A stretch of 64,000 nucleotides of DNA. Origin: Colocasia esculenta. Lineage: Eukaryota > Streptophyta > Magnoliopsida > Alismatales > Araceae. The first letter of the stretch is position 1. Every line of letters starts with the position of its first letter. The stretch is from assembly GCA_014218235.1 (NCBI GenBank), contig CM024755.1, forward strand, positions 100,978,948-101,042,947. Reading direction: 5' to 3'. Below the pieces are notes generated by a model. The model saw nothing but the letters and a program-made list of their open reading frames with translations. It had not been told where the DNA came from and did no database searches. A program made the translations under genes and the position numbers. Below are positions 58,282 through 64,000 of the stretch, piece by piece.

Positions 58282-60618
58282 TCATAAATTTTGTCCAGTG
58301 GGCAGATGGCCTTGCTCTTCTCGCAGGGATTGAACGGCTCTCAATGATTGGGGTATTGTTGACTTCCGTCGGAGTTTTAGCAACAGTGGCAACTCCCTTG
58401 GAATGTAATTTGATGGAAGGGTAGGGAGCTCCACTGGCAGAGTTGGAAGCAACAATAAGGGGTCCGTGCCCAAAGATTGTAAAGCATGTGATATGGAAGG
58501 GGGTACGTCCTCTTGAGTGATTGATTGTGCTAAGGATTTGGCTCTGAAATGCGTTAGCACAATCTGAATGGTTGACCCCTTCACTAGAGTGGGAAGGTCC
58601 ACAACAATTGTGTGAGGGGTCATGAGAGCTTGGAGGGTTTGATTCCCTATGAGTATGGTGAATTGGGTGTGGTTGGCAACCGGCATGATTGGCATAGATT
58701 TAGAAGGCCTCTTGTCGGCCACGATTGGAAGGGAGGACTCCCGCTCAGTAAATGTGCCCGGTATTGAAATGACGACTGGCATGCGAGGAATATAATCTTG
58801 GGTTTTAAATAGCATGTCTGGTCCCAGGTCTTCCTTCTGCTGACGCTCATTGCTCTTCAAGGGTTTGCATCCGCTCCGTTGGATGGGGGTGGATGTGGAT
58901 GGAATGGAAGGCTGTATGGCCGGTGGAGGCGTAACGGGTATGACAGGGAGGTTTTGCTCAGGTTCGGTCGCCAGTGGTGTTGGCGCAATGGGAGGTGTGA
59001 TGATCGGTGTAATGGTGGGTAGAGGCTTAATAATGGAGGGTTTGATGATAACGGATGGCAATGTAGGAGGGGTAGGTAAATGGCGTATGAACATGACCTC
59101 GAAAGGCTCATCGTCGTAACACCAAGTGGTTTCGCAGATGGGTTGGGCATTGGCGACTTCGGCCCGAGCAACAGGCTGTGGAGTAGGTGGAGGCTGTTGT
59201 GGTTGTTGTGGTGGAGGCATGGGAGCTGACATGGGTGCCGGAGCAGGTGCAACGTAGGGCACAGGAGCTTCTTCTTGGATAATAGGGGCGTCGTATGGCC
59301 CAGTTAGAGGTTGTTGAGTTCGAGGTGGATGAATCAGTGGACACTTGGGTGGAGGCATATTGTGGTAAATGGGAGTTTGTGGGGGTGTATATGATGTGGA
59401 TGTTGTATGGTGGTGAGGTGGATGGTGGATGGCGTCCACTGATCCGTTCTTTCTTGGATTAATTTGATGAAAAAGTTCTACAATCGGGGAGTCCATTAAA
59501 TTGGCTTGGATGTAGCGCCCCTACTCGTAGAGCTCTTCCATCGTCTCAATTTGGTTCATGGCTAAGATGTGCCTGAACCTTAGAGTAGAGTTAGAAATGA
59601 TTATTTTGACTTGCTCTGACTCCGAGAGCTCATGCTGCATTCTTGTGGCCATTGACCTCCAACGGTCAGCAAATTGTACAAATGCCTCATCGGCCCCCAT
59701 CTTCTCGGATACTAGATCTGTGATAGATAGATAGGGGCTGACGCGGTCTTTGTACCTTTGAAGGAACTTTTTGTGCAGGGGGCGAAAGTCTCCTGCCTCA
59801 CTTGGCTCTAGAGAGTAGAACCATTCGAGTGCAGGGCCGTCAAGAGATTTTCTAAATAAATATGCCAAGGTAATGGGATCTCGTTGCCAACGAAAGGACT
59901 CATAGAGAAATTCCTTGACATGAAGGTAGGGATTACCTGTGCCATTGTACAATCGGTACGTTGGCATCTCCAAAAAATATATATAAATTTGAGGGAGAGC
60001 CGGCATGGCGGCGACGGGGTCACCCATGGGATTGGACAGCTTATTTATTTGAACCTCCAGATTGTTCAATTTGTGGAGAAGAGCATTCCGGAGTGGAGTG
60101 GGTTGCTGTTGGGCAAATGAGGGAGTACATGGGGGTGGCCTTGAATTAGTGGGCCTTCCCAAGGGGTGGTCTGTACGGACTGGAGCACGGGAGTGCAAAT
60201 GGCCAGGGGGCCAAGGTGATGAAGAATATACAGGGAAACTTGGCGAAGTCGCCAGAATGTACAAGGGTAGGTGCCTGGGGGAAGGAGAAGGAGGGGGAGT
60301 CGCACCCTCAACCAAAGATTGTATCAGATTGAGCTGTTGAGGGGTGAGTTGATCGATTGCATTCAGGACAGTTTGGACTTTGGGATCCTGGCAGGGGAAA
60401 GGCTCTTGTCGGGTCTTGATTGAAGGTAAATGTGAGGGGACATCAAATTGGTTAGTGCACAGTGTGCGCACACAACCATAGGAAGTGGAAGGCTGTCCCT
60501 CATGGCGGTGAGATGAACGGACATGGTATTGAAAGGATGGTGATTCAACACTATCCTCATAGTCCATGTTGAAATTATCATGATAATATTGGTCCATTTT
60601 TAAAAGGCAAGCAATCAA
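58282..60618 (-). pseudogene. gag: Tat1 gag with a single amber stop
   Basis: One frame of 779 codon positions from 60618 (or the MDQYY Met near 60597) to 58282, broken only by TAG at 59521-59523. The first part has a Ser/Pro-rich N-terminus, a KLNNLEVQINKL coiled-coil-like stretch, then the Gag domain (GNPYLHVKEFL, LVSEKMGADEAF, RWRSMATRM, SESEQVKI) homologous to Tat2 gag. After the stop, 404 codons are strongly Pro-rich for the first 200, then a segment with HTQFTILIGNQTLQALM and no recognised domain. No zinc knuckle and no protease DTGA/DSGA motif is visible, although a knuckle is present in Tat2. It probably encodes the particle protein of a gag-only element. Confidence 0.75.
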
Positions 60619-61753
60619 ACGAGTTGAACAAAGATTAGATCAAGAAATAAGGTTCAAACAAGTTATGATGCTTAGCGCTTGTTTTTAGGAGTTTCACAAT
60701 TATTTAATGGATTGAAAATATTGTGTCACTCCAGATGAGATCCTAGTTAGGTAGAGTATGTAACTTCGGGTACAACAAGAATCACCTCTCACCACGCAAT
60801 GGGATAACTAACTTGGGTCAACGGAGGGGTACAACCAGCTCGGTCTGCCATGAGGGAATCCATAGGGTACAGAGACTTATGGCGTTCCGGGAGAAGGTTT
60901 GCTAGTCCAAAGGGACGGAATGCCCAATGGAGAGCTTGCCTTCACCGAAAGGGTGTGTGGAGCCTAGGATATGAGGGAAGGAGGTCCCCCAACCGATGCA
61001 ATATGCCCGGTATGCAAAAATTATAGTAAAAATGACAGCAAAGGGGCGCGTTTCTGTCAGTCAGTCAAATCGCGCCCGGTACAGCGACCGCGATTTGACT
61101 GAATCGCATCTAGTCACCTGGCCGTGGATCTGAAAGCCCCAGAAGGTTGTCAGCGCCGCGGTCGGTCCTTGTGGACGGACTATGTAGACAGAAACGCGTT
61201 GGATTTAGCCACCGCGACAAGAAACTGAAACGCATCCGTTCAGGTGGATGCGTTATAAACACGTCCTCTATATGGGACGCGATTCCAAAATAGGCACCCG
61301 AGAACAAAAAAGAAAGCAGTAAACAAGCAGTAAGCAAGAAAGATGTACATGGAATAAAAATTAAGATATATACAGACGCGTCGGACTTAGCCGCCGCGAC
61401 ATAAAAACACGTCGATGCAGGCCGCCGCGACAAGAAAACAGCGATGCGTTGGCCTTAGCCGCCGCGACACGAAGACAGTAACGCGTCGACTTTGGCCGCC
61501 TTGATACAAAAGTAGAGACGCGTCCAGTTAACCGGCCGCGTTCTCACTCCGAATCGCGTCCTCTGTATTGGACGCAATTCCAAAGGCAACCCAGGAACTA
61601 AAAAATATGGCAGTAAACAGGAGATATGAATGCAATAATACAAAAAAAAACTAAACTAGACACAACATGCGGCATGGTATATAGTAAATATAAAAGAAGA
61701 GTGCCACGTGAGGCACGAAGGGAGGGGGTAATCAAAAGGAAAGCGCAAAAAGA
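60619..61753 (-). other. Tat1 untranslated leader
   Basis: The module at 60826-61015 is clearly related to part of the family C chromovirus LTR. 61040-61590 is packed with GCGTC / GACGC and gccgccgcgac words, including tgggacgcgattccaaa near 61273. No open frame with a known domain. Confidence 0.6.
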
Positions 61754-61772
61754 GGTCCCACCGTGATCGCCA
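61754..61772 (-). promoter_or_regulatory. Tat1 primer-binding site
   Basis: ggtcccaccgtgatcgcca, identical to the Tat2 site, 3 bp from the LTR edge at 61776. On the minus strand it starts TGGCGATCACGG. Confidence 0.8.
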
Positions 61773-61775
61773 ATC

Positions 61776-63453
61776 TGTGGATAACGTTTTCCGCTTTTCC
61801 GAGGTTCCTGTGGAACTCCGAAGAAGGGAGAAAGAGGCCTACAAAGAGGGAGATGGAGTGGAAATGGAAGAAAATGATAAATGGGGGGGGGGGGGGGGGG
61901 AAGAAAACGTTGGTGTGTGTGGGAGATGGAGTGGAAATGGAAGAAAATGACAAGAAAAGAAAAGATTGTGATCGCTAGGTACGCGAGGGCACCGAATGGA
62001 GAATGCATGCACGAGGGGTGCGGATGGAAGGATGATCGCAAATAATACCTATTGGAGCGTGGGGAGGTTGCGCTGGGGATGTTCCTCTTCCTCTACGAGC
62101 ACGGCCGGCCGTAGTAGAGGGCATTTTCCGTTGATGATTACCCTGAAAAAAGAAAAAGACAAAGAAAGGGAAAGGGGATTAGCCAAATAATGTGTAGTAC
62201 CAGATTCTAAATAAATGAAATGGAAAGAATGAATGGCATAGGGAATGACTTACCGTGTGGTGGCTTTTAAACCCCTAAAAGGTAGGTGGGTGTGTGTATG
62301 CATGCATGTGTGTGTGTATGTAAAAAATAGGAGAATGAAATGTAAAGAGCCACCTGGGGCCCGGAGGGAGGTATAAATGAAAAGTAGAAAAGGGGGGGGG
62401 GGGGGGATGCTTCCCCAAATGGTGGATGGTGCGGTGGCGCTGTCGGTTGGATGGACAGAGAGGAGGAAGATGCTCCCGCCTTGCTTCGATGCACGTGGAG
62501 GACGATGTGGAAGGTGCACTCCTCCGCCTTGTACCGATTGGATGGACAGGATAGCTCGGATGGCGTGGCGGGCCTCCTTGGTCTGGAGCCGAGACGAGAA
62601 TCTGGCAGGGCTTCGCCGCAGTGAGTGGGAGTCGTGGGAAGAATCCGGTAGGGCTCCGCCGGGGGGGGGGGGGATTGGTTAAATGGCTACCCTCGGGGGT
62701 CTATTTATAGGCATGAAAGCTTTGAATCGCGTAGGGTACAGCCGCCGCGACTATAAGAGTGAAACGCATTTGGTCCGGACGCCGCAATTCAAAAGTCAAT
62801 TTGATGGGATAGGCGCATGATGGTCGTAGCCCATAGCTATGCTTGGAAATCACGTCGGGTCAGGCCGCCGTGACTTGAAATCGCGGCGGCTGGTCCGATG
62901 CGTTTCGCAATTAGGCAATGATCCGAAGCATGGGCTCATAAATGCGCCGGGCCTAGCCGCGGACTTAGGCTTTTTGACTTTTAAATCGCGTCGGCCTTGA
63001 TGGACGCTATTCTTGATTTCTCATGATTTCAAAACGTGGGCATCCTTAAAGCGACAACGTTTCGGGTTATAGCCTTTTTGACTTTTAATCGCGTCGGATA
63101 TTCTGGATGCGATTCCATTTGAGCATGTGCCGAAAAGGTGGATAAATGCGTCTAGCATACCCGACGTGTTAAGGTTGCACCCGTCATAGCCGTCGCATTA
63201 AGGCCAATAGATCATGAATCGCGTCCGATAGAATGGACGCATTTATAGACGCATCCACCAGACCCGATGCGGCTTGGAATTGGTGCCCACTTTATTAAAT
63301 AGACCCCATGGATAGGGGGAAGCACCGGGGAAGAACGAGTGAGATATGGAAATATTTGGGAAACTACTCTTGCAAGGTAATACGAGGGCCATTTGTGGCA
63401 TTATGGCGCAATATGAAATTTGCCCGCGGTGGAGTCGAATTCGCGTGTCTACA
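61776..63453 (-). repeat. Tat1 5' LTR, 1,678 bp
   Basis: From tgtggataacg to cgcgtgtctaca. Matches the 3' LTR throughout, with differences in simple repeats: poly-G at about 61884-61900, 62393-62407 and 62661-62673. Confidence 0.85.
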
Positions 63454-63458
63454 CTAAG
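63454..63458. repeat. Target-site duplication of Tat1, right (CTAAG)
   Basis: ctaag directly after the LTR end; identical to 53394-53398. Confidence 0.9.
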
Positions 63459-64000
63459 CTCATCATGTTCACCTGAAAAGTAAAATTTAATGAACTAACG
63501 AGCCCAGTAGGATTCACCCATTCTAATAAAAAAGAAGTAAGATAACTAAAGAGATGAGCAAGAAGCTTACTGGTAGCAATGTTGAATATCACAGATGACT
63601 ATATGATCGTGTCAATTAGATAACAACTATAGAACAAGAGTACTGAATCAAACTTGCATAAGTAAGAATTCTGGCTCAAGTACATGTTCAACTCATTGAT
63701 AAAATATGATGATGACCAATCAAGCATGTATGATGCAATGCCAAACATCTAAGAAATCCTTTATTGTTCCACACGGCCATTAAACGAATTTGGGTGCTCC
63801 TCCCGAGACTAGATCAGCCCCATTGCACAGGCATATATCTCAAACGAATTTGGGTGCTCCTCCCGGGACTAGTCGAATTCGCGTGTCAATAATTCTGGAT
63901 ATTTACATTTCTAATATCATCACATTTTTTCTGGAAATTATGATATTTTCGGATTTCAATTTCGTTATAGAATTCTGGTGACGCTCTGTCAGAGTGCGCA
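63459..64000 (-). repeat. LTR family X, second copy, right part (rearranged)
   Basis: Resumes LTR X (gcccagtaggattcaccc; compare gctcagtagaattcaaat near 9390). 63775-63840 matches 9705-9770. After a 60-bp duplication (63782 and 63842) and a 17-bp piece of Tat LTR end (63871-63887), the sequence jumps to the part matching 11560-11670 (gatatttacatttct). About 1.8 kb of LTR X is missing. The LTR runs out of the window. Confidence 0.7.

Larger units (their letters stand above)
53399..63453 (-). mobile_element. Tat1: complete Tat-type element with gag only (10,055 bp)
   Basis: LTRs at 53399-55099 and 61776-63453, perfect CTAAG duplications, primer site at 61754-61772, leader, and a gag frame with one amber stop (60618-58282). 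The remaining 3.2 kb to the 3' LTR shows no protease, RT, RNase H or integrase motif on either strand. It fits the TR-GAG type of non-autonomous element that depends on a partner for pol. No clear polypurine tract is seen next to 55100. Confidence 0.85.

Overview
This window is repeat-dominated nuclear DNA from a flowering plant with a large, retrotransposon-rich genome. The species cannot be told from the sequence. Evidence for a plant is the set of Ty3/gypsy chromoviruses of the Del/Tekay type (polyprotein ending in a chromodomain), Tat-type Ty3/gypsy gag genes, a decayed Ty1/copia gag, copia-type LTRs, a DUF4283 (LINE ORF1-like) fragment and a possible CACTA end. No intact host gene, rRNA, tRNA or CRISPR array was recognised. 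Every coding-bearing element lies on the minus strand.

Layout. (1) 1-4367: chromovirus family A, deleted for gag, protease and the N-terminal half of RT, inserted in a LINE-like DUF4283 reading frame (4368-5111). (2) about 5290-13778: the 5' half of a Tat-type element (Tat2) with LTR, primer-binding site, leader and gag. Its gag is split by a 2.7-kb solo LTR (9086-11809) with perfect 5-bp target-site duplications. (3) 13779-26787: chromovirus family B as a truncated tandem: LTR, gag-pol, LTR, partial pol. Its gag appears to contain two small GT-AG introns. (4) 26788-31189: LTR fragments, a cluster of GGTCGACC palindromes and a decayed copia gag. (5) 31190-50184: chromovirus family C as a three-LTR, two-interior tandem array inserted in a copia-type LTR. 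The middle LTR is a mosaic of the two outer LTRs, as expected from unequal crossing-over. (6) 50185-53140: copia-type LTR sequence, AT-rich spacer and a possible CACTA element. (7) 53141-64000: a second copy of the solo-LTR family, split by a complete 10-kb Tat-type element (Tat1, 53399-63453, perfect TSD CTAAG). Tat1 carries gag but no recognisable pol.

The elements do not form a joint pathway. The window records nested insertion, LTR-LTR recombination and decay by nonsense mutation. The most interesting signals are the mosaic LTR of array C, the two in-frame-restoring introns in family B gag, a module shared between a chromovirus LTR and the Tat leader, and clusters of short GTC/GAC-centred inverted repeats in every LTR family here. 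All calls come from reading the sequence; no database search was run.
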